From CAVPTL01 sp963729195 (GTDB taxonomy: Bacteria; Actinomycetota; Thermoleophilia; Gaiellales; JAICJC01), in NCBI GenBank assembly GCA_963729195.1, contig CAVSNF010000004.1, forward strand, positions 62,001 to 126,000: 64,000 nucleotides of DNA, read 5' to 3'. The position numbers and the translations under genes are program-made. Under the pieces are notes generated by a model that was not told the DNA's origin, ran no database searches, and saw only the letters and a list, made by a program, of their open reading frames with translations. Positions 53,981 through 63,216 of this stretch are shown here, in pieces (position 1 is the stretch's first letter; each line of letters begins with the position of its first letter).

Positions 53981-55155
53981 GTGAGACCGTTCGCTGGGGT
54001 ACGAGCCGACCACGGCGGCCGCTGTTTCGATGCACTCCCCGGGCTGATGCAGCGGTCGGTGCTCGAACAGGCCGATTCCCGCGTGGTGCTGGTATGGATC
54101 GACGCGTTCGGGTGGCGCTTCGCGCAGCGGTACGCCGATCATCCGTGGCTGCGCCGGGTGGCCGACACCGGCACCATCGAGAGGTGGACGAGTCAGTTCC
54201 CCTCGACCACCACAGCCCACTACGTGACGCTTCACTCGACGCTGCCGGTGGCCGAGCACGGGATGTACGAGTGGTTCGTGTACGAGCCTGACCCTGGATC
54301 GCATGATCTGCCCGTTGATGTACTCGTTCGCGGGCGACCACGAGCGCGGGACGCTGGCCAGGGCGGGCGTCTCACCCGCAGCGCTGCTTCCTCGCGTAAC
54401 GCCGCTGATGGCGGGGATGGCGATGCGCGGCGTGGAGTGTCACGTGTTCCAGGACGCCGAGTATGCCTCGGGACCGGCCAGCGACCTGGCATTTCACGGG
54501 TCGACCGTCCACCCGTTTGAGGATCCCGTCGCCGGAATCGCCGACGTGGCAACCGTGCTCGACCGTCCCGGCCCGCTGTTCGCATTCATCTATCTCGACA
54601 CCGTCGACAGCATCGGCCACGTGCTGGGACCCGATTCGCCGGAGTTCGATGCGGCTGCGATCGAGTTGCTGGACGGATTGGAGCGACTCTGCCGGCAGCG
54701 AGTTCGACGCCCGCATGATTGTCACCGCCGACCACGGCATGACCGCCATCGATCCGGCCGCCACCATGTATGTGAACCAGCTGTGGCCGGAACTGTCCGA
54801 CCACCTGGAACGGGGATCCGACGGCAATGTGCTGGCGCCGGGCGGCTCGGCCCGCGACCTGTTTCTGCACGTCAAGCCTGATGCCGCCGAAGGGGTGGTT
54901 GCGCAGCTCGAGCAGATGATCGGCGACCGCGCCGACGTCCATCTCACCGATCGGCTGATGGACGACGGCGTGTTCGGGCCTGAGCCGGGGGCGCGGCTGC
55001 GCGAGCGAATCGGCAATGTGCTGGTGCTGCCCCATGCAGGTGAGAGCGTGTGGTGGTACGAGCGGGGCCGCTACGAGCAGCGGTTCCGTGGGCACCACGG
55101 CGGGGCCAGCGCGGATGAGATGGAGATCCCGCTGATCACCGTGCCACTGGGGTAG
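53981..55155 (+). CDS. Alkaline phosphatase superfamily phosphodiesterase (two frameshifts)
   Basis: Type I phosphodiesterase/nucleotide pyrophosphatase fold. Metal and nucleophile segments: VVLVWIDAFGWRF (metal Asp), QFPSTTTAHYVTLHSTLPVA (nucleophile Thr), AFIYLDTVDSIGHVLGP (Asp/His), MIVTADHGMTAID and a C-terminal HHGGASADEMEIPLI. About 390 residues from GTG 53981. +1 shifts lie near 54295 and 54700. Substrate unknown; it could hydrolyse a nucleotide or phospholipid head group. Confidence 0.85.
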
Positions 55156-55208
55156 CTGCGCCCCGCAGGCGAAGAGGGGTTCGCTCCCGCACGCCGAATT
55201 GCACGGCC

Positions 55209-55427
55209 ATGAGTAGCATCGATCTCAGCCAAGCCGCCGACATGCCTGTCCTGGCGAGAATCGTGGTGCCGGTCACCGCGGTTCAGAAGGAAGCAGTCGG
55301 CGATGTCCGGGGAATGACCCGGGAACACTGCGAAGTACCACTACCCCCAACGGCGCGAGTGGTCAGCGCGGAGCGAACGGAAGGCGCGTGGGTCGTCTGG
55401 TACGTCGAGAAAGTCGACGCGATCTAG
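55209..55427 (+). CDS. Small hypothetical protein
   Basis: 72 residues from ATG 55209, no clear ribosome site. The sequence (MSSIDLSQAADMPVLARIVV, then CEVPLPPTARVVSAERTEGA and WVVWYVEKVDAI) is compact and mixed, like a real small domain, but no family is recognised. It ends exactly where the opposite-strand hypothetical ends. Confidence 0.35.
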   Translation: MSSIDLSQAADMPVLARIVVPVTAVQKEAVGDVRGMTREHCEVPLPPTARVVSAERTEGAWVVWYVEKVDAI

Positions 55428-55739
55428 TCACGAGTTGGGGTTGGCGCCGGCGTTGGCCGGCAGCGGCTTCAGCTTCACCGGAGTTACGGCGCTCACCAGA
55501 TGGTGCGTGCCGATGTACTGCCCGCTCCCAGGCCCCGAGCCCCCGTTCCCGTTGCCGTTGCCCGGGTGCGGCTGCGAAGGACCGCCGCCGGGCTCTTGGA
55601 TCAGTCCCACCGTCGGAAGGTTGTCCGTGATCAGCCCCGGAATCGCCAGAACCGAGCCGGCGCCGAGCTGTGACAGCGTCACCGCGGCGATACCGCCGTA
55701 CGCCACCACCAGCGTGATCACGAGCGCGACGAACGCCAA
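55428..55739 (-). CDS. Hypothetical membrane-anchored Gly/Pro-rich protein
   Basis: 103 residues from TTG 55739. One hydrophobic helix (FVALVITLVVAYGGIAAVTL) is followed by an extracytoplasmic, low-complexity region rich in Gly, Pro and Asn (GNGNGNGGSGPGSG). The true start may lie further upstream (SRLPRSRGGLAFV), but no start codon is evident in that frame. Function unknown. Confidence 0.45.
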   Translation of the reverse strand: MAFVALVITLVVAYGGIAAVTLSQLGAGSVLAIPGLITDNLPTVGLIQEPGGGPSQPHPGNGNGNGGSGPGSGQYIGTHHLVSAVTPVKLKPLPANAGANPNS

Positions 55740-55858
55740 CCCGCCGCGCGAACGAGGTAATCGCGACCCCGAGGATGCTCCTGGATTGACCGTCGTTACC
55801 GTCCTTCGTTTGCCCCAACCTGTTATAGCAGCATCGCAGATTGGTCGGTTGAACCCGG

Positions 55859-56541
55859 GTGCCTGACCGCCGGACCGAGTTGTGGCAGCGAATCAGCAGC
55901 GGCTGCGGCATCGCCGCGGTGATCGCGATCGTGATCGGCTCCACGCTTCCCGGCCAGTCGCCGGCAGCCCTGCACGGATCCGACTCGGCTGCGATCGCGC
56001 TGTTCTATGCCGCTCACCCGAACGAGCTGACAGCCGGCGGATACCTCTTGGGACTGGGCGCGGCGCTTCTGATCGTGTTCTTCGGCGGCCTGCGTACCCG
56101 ACTCGTCCGACGGCGACGGCACCACCGCAATCGCGACCATCGGATTCGCGGCCGCGGTGGCCGGAGCGACTCTCCAGATCGGCGGCGCCGCGGTCGTGAC
56201 CGCACTGGCGGAACGCTCCGACAGCGCCCCCGACCCGGCCACCGCAGTGGCCATGGCCGAGACGGCCGAGCGCAATCGGCGGCTTTGCCTGGTTCGGCTT
56301 TGCGGTGGCGTTCGCTGTCACCGCCTACCTGGTCGGCACCGGGGACGCGCTGCCGCGCTTCATCGCCTGGCTGTCGGCGGGGCTGATACCGCTGGCGCTC
56401 GTCAGCGCCCCCATCCCGGGAACCACCGTCGACAGCGCCACCTCGGGCGTGATGCTGGTGTGGGTCGTGGCGGTGTCGGTCACGCTTGTTCGTCGGCGGT
56501 CGCAACCCCGGCGACCATCCACCGGCGCCCCTGCCACCTGA
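55859..56541 (+). CDS. Hypothetical multi-pass membrane protein (two frameshifts)
   Basis: Not recognised. GTG 55859 gives a first helix (GCGIAAVIAIVIGSTLPG), a periplasm-facing YAAHPNELTAGGYLLGLG segment, and further helices after +1 shifts near 56105 and 56275 (TIGFAAAVAGATLQIGGA, VAFAVTAYLVGTGDALP, VMLVWVVAVSVTLV). Five or six membrane segments in about 227 residues resemble DUF4386-like proteins. Its last 62 bases overlap the MATE gene tail to tail. Confidence 0.5.
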
Positions 56542-57803
56542 CCAGCCCGGCCACCAGGCGTACTGCCACAAACGCTGTCAGCCCGGCCCAGATGCCTCCC
56601 AGGCCGAGGTCGAGCCGCCAGGTCAGGAGCGTCAGCGGCACGAACGCAAGCAACGCACCGGCGACCGTCACGTTGCGCATGAACCGCAGGTCGCCGGCGC
56701 CGAAGAAGACACCGTCCAGCGCGAACAGCACTCCTGCCATCGGCATCATCCCGGCAAGCCACGGCCACAGCACGGCGGCCTGATGCAGCACCGCCGGGTC
56801 GGACGTGAAGATCCTGGGGATCACCGTGTGCCCGAGGGCCAGCACCGCGGCGAACACCAGCCCGAGGATCGCCCCTGCTCCCATCAGCCTGCGGGCGAGC
56901 GCCGCTGCCACTTCCAGCGCGGAGCTCCCCAGAAGCCGTCCGATCAGAGCCTGGGCGGCGATCGCAGTGGCGTCCAGGAAGAGCGCACAGAACGTCCACA
57001 GCTGCAAGCCGATCTGCTGTGCGGCCAGTTGGGCGTCGCCCATGCGGGCGGCCACTCCGGTGGCGATCGTGAAGGCGGCGAAGAACGCGAGCGTGCGCAC
57101 GCTCAGGTCGCGGGCCGCCGCGAACTGGGTGCGGATTCTCGGCCAACTGGGCCGAAGCGGCGCTCCGGTGCGCCGCAGCAGCTCCAAGAACACGAGCCCT
57201 GAGGCCGCCTGGGCGATCACGTTGGCGATCGCCGAGCCTTCGATACCCATGCCGAAGCCGACGATCAGAAGCGCAGACATCCCGATCGAGAGCACGTTGG
57301 CGACTCCGATCACGATCAGGGGCGTGATCGTGTCCTGAAATGCGCGCATCCAGCCTTGGGCGGCAGCCACGATCAGGACCAGCGGCGCGCCGAACGCTGC
57401 GATTCTGATCCACTCGATCGCCTCGCGGGCCGCGGCAGTGTCGCCACCGCCGAGCAGGTGCACCGCGGGCACCGCCGCCAGCTCGATCAGGACGATCAGC
57501 ACCACTCCCAGGCCCGCCGCCAGCCACGTCGCCTGCACGCCCACGTCCAGGGCCTCCATGCGCCGCTCGGCGCCGTACAGACGCGCCGCACGGGCGGTGG
57601 TGCCGTACTCCAGGAACGTGCAGAACCCGAAGATCTCGGACAGCAGCAGGCCACCCAGCGCGAGACCGGCCAGCGGCACGGTGCCCAGGTGGCCGACGAT
57701 GGCGGTGTCGCCCAGCACGTACAGTGGCTCGGCGATCAACGCCCCCAAAGCCGGCAGCGGCAAGTCGCAGCACCTCGCGGTCACTGGGGAGAGAGATGGT
57801 CAC
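56480..57803 (-). CDS. MATE efflux transporter, DinF-like (frameshifted at 5' end)
   Basis: Multidrug/toxin extrusion carrier with 12 membrane segments. GTG 57803 gives TISLPSDREVLRL, then a +1 shift near 57765 to LPALGALIAEPLYVLGDTAI, the standard MATE opening. Later: GHLGTVPLAGLALGG, GWMRAFQDTITPLIVIGVAN, FFGAGDLRFMRN. DinF types are often LexA- or stress-linked; substrate not predictable. Divergent from the Virulence_fact gene by 51 bases. Confidence 0.88.
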
Positions 57804-57854
57804 GGGGTGAGTGATAGCGGTCAGGCGGGAGTTGGAGGGTACGATGTGGCTTCG

Positions 57855-58150
57855 ATGGCCGAGTACCAAGTCACCTATTGGCGAGACATCCCGTCGATGG
57901 TCGCCGCCCGCGACAGCGGCGGCGCCGTGTCCAAAGTCGCCGCTTCCCGATCGCTTCCAGGAGGCGATCGACGAGGCGGCCATGCGCGCCGGGGCCAGCG
58001 ATGCAGACGCCTACCTGGCCGACTGGCGCCGGGAAGAGTGGCAGCAGCGCGACGGCGACCCGGGTGAGGTGGCTGCTGCGGTTGCCAAGGAGCTCGACGA
58101 GGGATTCCCGGTGGAGCATTCTCAACCAACTCGTGGAAGCGTCTGGGTGA
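57855..58150 (+). CDS. Virulence_fact-domain protein (PF13769 type; two frameshifts)
   Basis: About 97 residues, ATG 57855: YQVTYWRDIPSMVAARDSGG, then LPDRFQEAIDEAAMRAGASD and ADAYLADWRREEWQQRDGDP, ending SILNQLVEASG. The YWRDIPS-M-V-A-R opening and RFQEAIDEAAM core identify a small family named for virulence in one early report but found mostly beside methylotrophic/one-carbon genes. +1 shifts lie near 57935 and 58110. It overlaps the methyltransferase GTG (GTGA), linking the two. Confidence 0.75.
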
Positions 58151-59043
58151 GCGTTGTGACCTCGTCGCTCCGTGATCTGCGCACCTCCCGAAGCGTCGTC
58201 ATCGGCGACGGCGCGTACGGCACCGCGCTGCAGGACGCCGGCCTGGGGGCCGGGGAGTGCGGCGAACTGTGGAACCTCGAGGCACCGGAGAAGGTCGAGG
58301 CGATCCACCGCGGCTATGCCGAGGCGGGCTGCATGTTCCTCACCACAAACACCTTTGGCGGCACGGCTCCGCGGCTGGCGATGCATGGGTTGGACGGGCA
58401 GGTCGCGGAGATCAACCGCGCCGGAGCCGAGATCGCCCGCAAGGTGGCCGACGACTTCCCGGGCCTGCTGGTCGCCGGCAACATCGGGCCCAGCGGCGAG
58501 TTGATCGCCCCGCTCGGGCTGCTCTCGAGTGATGAGGCCGCTGACATCTTCGCCGAGCAGGCTGCGGCGCTGGCCGCGGGTGGGGTCGACTTCTTCCTGA
58601 TCGAGACGATGAGCGACATGGCCGAGGTCGAGGCCGCGATCGCCGGAGCGAAGCGCGCAGCGCCCGATCTCGAGATCATCGCGACCATGAGCTTCGACAC
58701 CAATCTGCACACCATGATGGGTGTCAGCCCGGCCGCCGCCATCAGCCGGATCGCCGACCTCGGTATCGCCGGCGCCGGCGGGAACTGCGGTCGCGGGCCG
58801 GAGGAGATGGAGGCGATCATGACCGAGATGGCCACCGGCCGCCCGGACGGGCCGCTGCTGGTCGCCCAGTCCAACGCCGGTCTGCCCCACCTCCACGGCG
58901 ATTCATTCGTCTACGACGTCGAGCCCGAGCAGATGGCCGATCACGCCCGCCGGCTGCGCGACATGGGCGTCGATGTGATCGGCGGGTGCTGCGGATCGAC
59001 CCCGCGGCACGTCGCCGCCATGGTTACCGCCCTCTCCGACTGA
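58147..59043 (+). CDS. Homocysteine S-methyltransferase family protein
   Basis: 298 residues, GTG 58147. Homocysteine-binding TIM barrel as in BHMT and the first module of MetH: VVIGDGAYGTALQDAGLGAG, TTNTFGGTAPRL, VAGNIGPSGELIAPLG and zinc-ligand cysteines in GAGGNCGRGPEEM plus GGCCGSTPRH. It would take a methyl group from betaine, methyl-THF or a methylcorrinoid to homocysteine. Coupled to the Virulence_fact gene and facing the dehydrogenase cluster across a palindrome. Confidence 0.88.
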   Translation: MSVVTSSLRDLRTSRSVVIGDGAYGTALQDAGLGAGECGELWNLEAPEKVEAIHRGYAEAGCMFLTTNTFGGTAPRLAMHGLDGQVAEINRAGAEIARKVADDFPGLLVAGNIGPSGELIAPLGLLSSDEAADIFAEQAAALAAGGVDFFLIETMSDMAEVEAAIAGAKRAAPDLEIIATMSFDTNLHTMMGVSPAAAISRIADLGIAGAGGNCGRGPEEMEAIMTEMATGRPDGPLLVAQSNAGLPHLHGDSFVYDVEPEQMADHARRLRDMGVDVIGGCCGSTPRHVAAMVTALSD

Positions 59044-59079
59044 CGTGAATAACGGTGCCTGGCACCGTTATTCACGTCA
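59041..59079. repeat. 31-base palindromic repeat, copy 8 (extended to 39 bases)
   Basis: Perfect palindrome of 19-base arms around T at 59060: TGAC plus the standard arm GTGAATAACGGTGCC. The methyltransferase stop TGA is its first three bases, and the convergent dehydrogenase stop is at 59072-59074 inside the right arm, so both genes end within it. Confidence 0.92.
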
Positions 59080-60183
59080 GGTCGAGGACGGCGCGTACCG
59101 CTTCGCCGGTGCGGACCAGCCCGACGGCCGTATCGACCTCGTCCAGATCGAGCCGGTGGGAGATCAGCCGGTCGAGCGGCAGCCGGCCGGCGCGGTAGGC
59201 ATCGAGCATCAGCGGGATGTCGCGGTCGGGGCGGGCGGAGCCGTAGATCGACCCCAGGATCCGCCGCTCCATCCGCGGAATCGAAAGCGCCGGGAGCACC
59301 AGCTCGGCGTCTGCACGCGGGATGCCCAGGAGCACTGTCGCCCCGCGCGGCCGCGTGGAGAGAAACGCGGTTCGCACCGCACCCGACTTGGCCGTCGTCT
59401 CGAATGCGTAGTCGACCCCGCCGCCGCTGGCGCGCGTCACCTCAGTCGGCAGTGCCGATCGGGGTCGTCCCCCAGCAGGATCCCGGCGGTGGCGCCCAGC
59501 TCCAGCGCCCGCGCCAGCCGATGCTCTCGCCCATCCACCGCGATCACGTGGGACGCACCCACTCCGACGGCGCCCATCACCGCGGCCAGTCCGGTGCCGC
59601 CCAGACCCACCACAGCCACCCGGTCGCCCGGTCGAACGCCCGCGGTGCGCCACACGGCGCCGACTCCGCTGGTGACCGCACAGCCCATCAGCGCGCCGAC
59701 CTCGAACGGGACATCGTCGGGGATGCGGATGCATGACCGCTCGGGCACCACCGCGCTCTGGGCGAACGAGGAGAGGAAGCAGTAGTGATGCACCACCGCT
59801 CCCCCGAACCGCAGCCGGGTGGTGCCGTCCAGCAGGCCGCCGGTGAGCATCTTCGGCCAGGCGGTGGCGCACAGATGGGGCAGGTCGCGCAGGCACTCCG
59901 CGCAGTGACCGCAGTACGGCGCCCACGACAGCGCCACGTGATCTCCCACGGCCAGGCCGGCCACGCCGTCGCCCAGCTGCTCGATCACTCCGGCGCCCTC
60001 GTGGCCCGGCACCAGCGGGCAGGGCACCTCGACCGTGCCGTCGAGCACGTTCAGGTCGTCGCTGCACACACCGGCGGCGTGCAATCGCACCCGCACCTCT
60101 CCCGGCCCAGGGTCGGCCAGATCGAGATCGACCACTCGCAGGGCCGTGCCGGGAGCCGGCAGCAGTGCCGCGCGGATGCTCAC
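59072..60183 (-). CDS. Zn-dependent alcohol/formaldehyde dehydrogenase-like protein (frameshifted)
   Basis: Medium-chain dehydrogenase of about 370 residues from GTG 60183. Catalytic zinc site CSDDLNVLDG and PGHEGAGVIE; structural zinc cysteines in CGHCAECLRDLPHLC; cofactor motif VVGLGGTGLAAVMGAV. It resembles the class III/mycothiol-dependent formaldehyde dehydrogenase group and S-nitrosomycothiol reductases. Next to a demethylating dehydrogenase, formaldehyde removal is likely. A shift near 59455 is needed, here the opposite type (one base missing) from nearly all others. Confidence 0.85.
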
Positions 60184-62629
60184 ACCCGCAGCCGCTCGCC
60201 GCGCGGATCGAACAGCGGCTCGTCGGTCACGGTCGCGCCGATCCGCTGGTCGAAGATCTGGACGTCGACCTTGGCTCCGGTCTCGGCGATGCCCACCGGC
60301 AGATAGCCGTAGACGATGCTGTGCCCCACCGAGTAGCCAAAGTCGGCGCTGGTGACATAGCCCACCGCGTGCTCGCCGGCGAGCAGCGGCTCATACCCCA
60401 GCGCGGTCACATTGGGGTCGTCCAGCACCATGCAGCACAGCTTTCGCGACGGCCCCGACTCGCGCTCGCGCAGCGCCGCCTCGCGGCCGATGAACGAGCT
60501 CTTGGAGAGGTTCACGGTGAAGCCCAGCCCGGCCTCGACCGGCGAGTACTCGGTGTGCATGTCGACTCCGGCAAAGCGATACCCCTTCTCGACCCGCAGG
60601 GAGTTGAAGGCCGACGTCCCCACCGGCACCACCCCGAACTCCTCGCCGGCGGCGAACAGTGCGTCCCACAGCCAGCGGCCGTGCTCGGTGGCCACATACA
60701 GCTCGTAGCCCATCTCACCGACATACGAGATCCGCAGCGCCAGCGCCGGCACCGGCCCGATCTCCACCGCCCGGGCGGCCATATAGCCGAACGCCTCGGT
60801 GGAAAGATCAGCGTTGGTGATCTTGGCCAGCAGGTCACGCGCCCGCGGGCCCCACACACCCAGGACCGCCATCGACGAGGTCACGTCGCGCATGCGCACG
60901 CCGCCGCCCTCGGGCAGGTGGTAGCGCATCCAGGCGACATCGCGCGGGCCGGAGCCTCCTCCGGTCACGACCAGGAAGCGGTCGTCCTGCAGCCGGGTCA
61001 CGGTCAGGTCGCAGACGGTGCCGCCGGCGTGGTCGAGCACGGTGGTGTAGACGATCCGCCCCACCGGACGGTCGATCTCCGATGCGCACACCCGGTTCAG
61101 CCAGTCGGCCGATCCCAGCCCCTTCGACCTCGACCTTGGTGAACGGGGTCAGGTCGAACACGCCCACACCCGCGCGGGTGGCGGCGTGCTCGCGGCCGAT
61201 GGTGGGCGACCAATGCCGGGCAGCCCAGGCCGAGCGGGTCTGTGCATGCTCGGGGGCGGGCAGCGAGGCGTTCGACTCGAACCACTGGGCACGCTCCCAG
61301 CCGGCGCTTTCGATCAGCTCGGCGCCGGCCTGCTCGAAACGCTGGTGGTAGGGCGTGGTGCGCAGTCCTCGGGGATGCAGCAGCTGCTGCAGCGGGTGGA
61401 TGATGTCGTACACCTCGCGGTACTGCTGCGCGCCGCGCGCCTTGACGTAGGAATCCGTGGTCGCGAACGGATGGAAGCGATCCGGATGGGCCTGGCGCAG
61501 ATCGATCTCGCTGCGGCCGGTGGTGAGCAGGTCGACAACGGCCTTGGCCGATCCGCCGGCGTGCGTCACCCAGATGCCCTCGGCCAGCCACAGGCCGCGC
61601 ACCCGCGACGACTCTCCCAACATCGGGTAGCCGTCGGGCGTGAACGAGAAGTGCCCGTTGAGGCGGTCGGTCAGTTCGATATCGCGCAGCGGCGGAAGCA
61701 CGCTGTTGGTGGCATCGCGGGCGTCTGCGAAATGCTCCTCGGTGAACTCCAGCTGGGCGGTGGTGTGGCCGTCGGCCTCGCGCGCGAACTCGTACGGCTC
61801 GATCGTCAACGGCTCATGCCGGTAGGCGCCGATGCCGTAGGCATCGCCCCGCTGGCGGAAGTACATCGAGCGGTCCTGGTGGCGCAGGATGGGGTGCTGA
61901 CACTCGACCTCGGTGCCCGCCAGCTCGGCGCACGGGAACGGTGTAGGCCAGCAGGTGCTGCATCGGCTGAAGCGGCATCGGCACTCCGGTCATGGCCTGC
62001 AGGTTCTTGCTCCAGATCCCGGCGCAGGCGATCACGGTGGTGGTGGCGATCGAGCCGGCGGAGGTCTCGACCCCGCGCACCCGGCCGTCGCGAATGTCGA
62101 AGCCGACCACCTCGGTCAGCTCGTTGATCTCGGCGCCGCGCGACACGGCGTCGGCCTGCAGCAGGTGGCAGACATTGCCGGCCTTGCACAGGCCGTCGCG
62201 GGAGATGTAGAGGCCGCCGAGAATCGCCGCGGGGTCGACCAGCGGAACCCGGTCGACAACCTCGGCCGGCGACAGCACCGACGCCTCCACCCCGACCGCC
62301 GCGGCGTAGGCCTGGCGGCGGTGACACTCGGCCAGCCGCTCGGGCGTGGTCGCCAGCTCGATCCCGCCGACCTCCAGCCAGGCAGGCGATTCGGGCGTGT
62401 GCAGCGAGCGGTAGAGATCGGTCGAGCGCATCGCCAGGAGCGCCAGCGAGCGGCTGGCGTTGGCGTGAAACACCAGCCCGGGGGCGTGGAAGCTCGACCC
62501 GCCGGTGTTCTCGATCGGCCCCTGATCGACCACCACCACGTTTCGGATACCCGCCCTGGTGAGGTAGTGGGCGACCGCCGAACCGACGATTCCCGCCCCC
62601 ACCACCACAACGTCAGCCCGCTTGCGCAT
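60180..62629 (-). CDS. Dimethylglycine/sarcosine dehydrogenase-like FAD-GcvT protein (two frameshifts)
   Basis: Demethylating oxidoreductase of about 815 residues from ATG 62629. N-terminal FAD domain: VVVVGAGIVGSAVAHYLTRA and the covalent-FAD-type His region SSFHAPGLVFHANASRSLAL. The C-terminal half is a GcvT/aminomethyltransferase domain passing the methyl group to THF (TRAGVGVFDLTPFTKVEVEG, GVWGPRARDLL, SYVGEMGYELYV, GLGFTVNLSKSSFIGREAAL). +1 shifts lie near 61935 and 61115. Substrate by context is dimethylglycine or sarcosine. Stop overlaps the next GTG (GTGA). Confidence 0.9.
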
Positions 62630-63216
62630 ACACCCCTCCGATGATCTGTTCGAGCTCCCGTTCCAGCCCGGTATCTCCCACCTCTCGCACCTCCAGCGGC
62701 AGGCCCATGCGGGCCGCGCGCCTCGCCGGCGGCTCGCTCGAGCTCGGGCGAGCGCCGCTGGGCCAGCCACACAACCCGCGTGTAATTGCCGAAATAGGCA
62801 TCGCGCAGCTCGGGATGGCGGTCGAGTCCCAGCCCCGCCCACACGGTGCGCTCGAAGCTGCGAGCGAGAAAGTCGGTGAGGAAGTAGGTGCCAGGCTCGG
62901 CGGCGGCCGCCTCGGCCACCTGCTGCTTTCCGAACACGTCGTAGCAGTGGTCGCCGCCCAGCCGGCGGATGCCGCGCTCGGCCAGCACCCGGTCGAGCGC
63001 GCCGTAGGTGCCGCAGTCGGCGTAGGCGACCGCCACCTGCCGGTAGCGACCTGACAGCCGGTCGGCGAGGTCGGCGACAGCCGGGGCGATCTTCTCCGGC
63101 CGGTTGTGGAGTGCCGGCGGCAGCGGGTGGATGTCGACCTCCCAGCCGCGACGGCCGGCGATCTGCTCCACGTGCACGGCCAGGGCACCGCATGCGATCA
63201 CGGCCACGTCGCTCAT
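62613..63216 (-). CDS. DUF1638 family protein (frameshifted)
   Basis: About 200 residues from ATG 63216. Family landmarks: VAVIACGALAVHVEQIAGRR near the N-terminus, VAVAYADCGTYGALDRVL, HCYDVFGKQ and TDFLARSFERTVWAGLGLDR. Conserved cysteines suggest metal or corrinoid contact. DUF1638 genes are commonly found with corrinoid methyltransferases; no reaction is established. A +1 shift near 62735 joins the C-terminus (AARMGLPLEVREVGDTGLER). Overlaps both neighbours. Confidence 0.82.
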
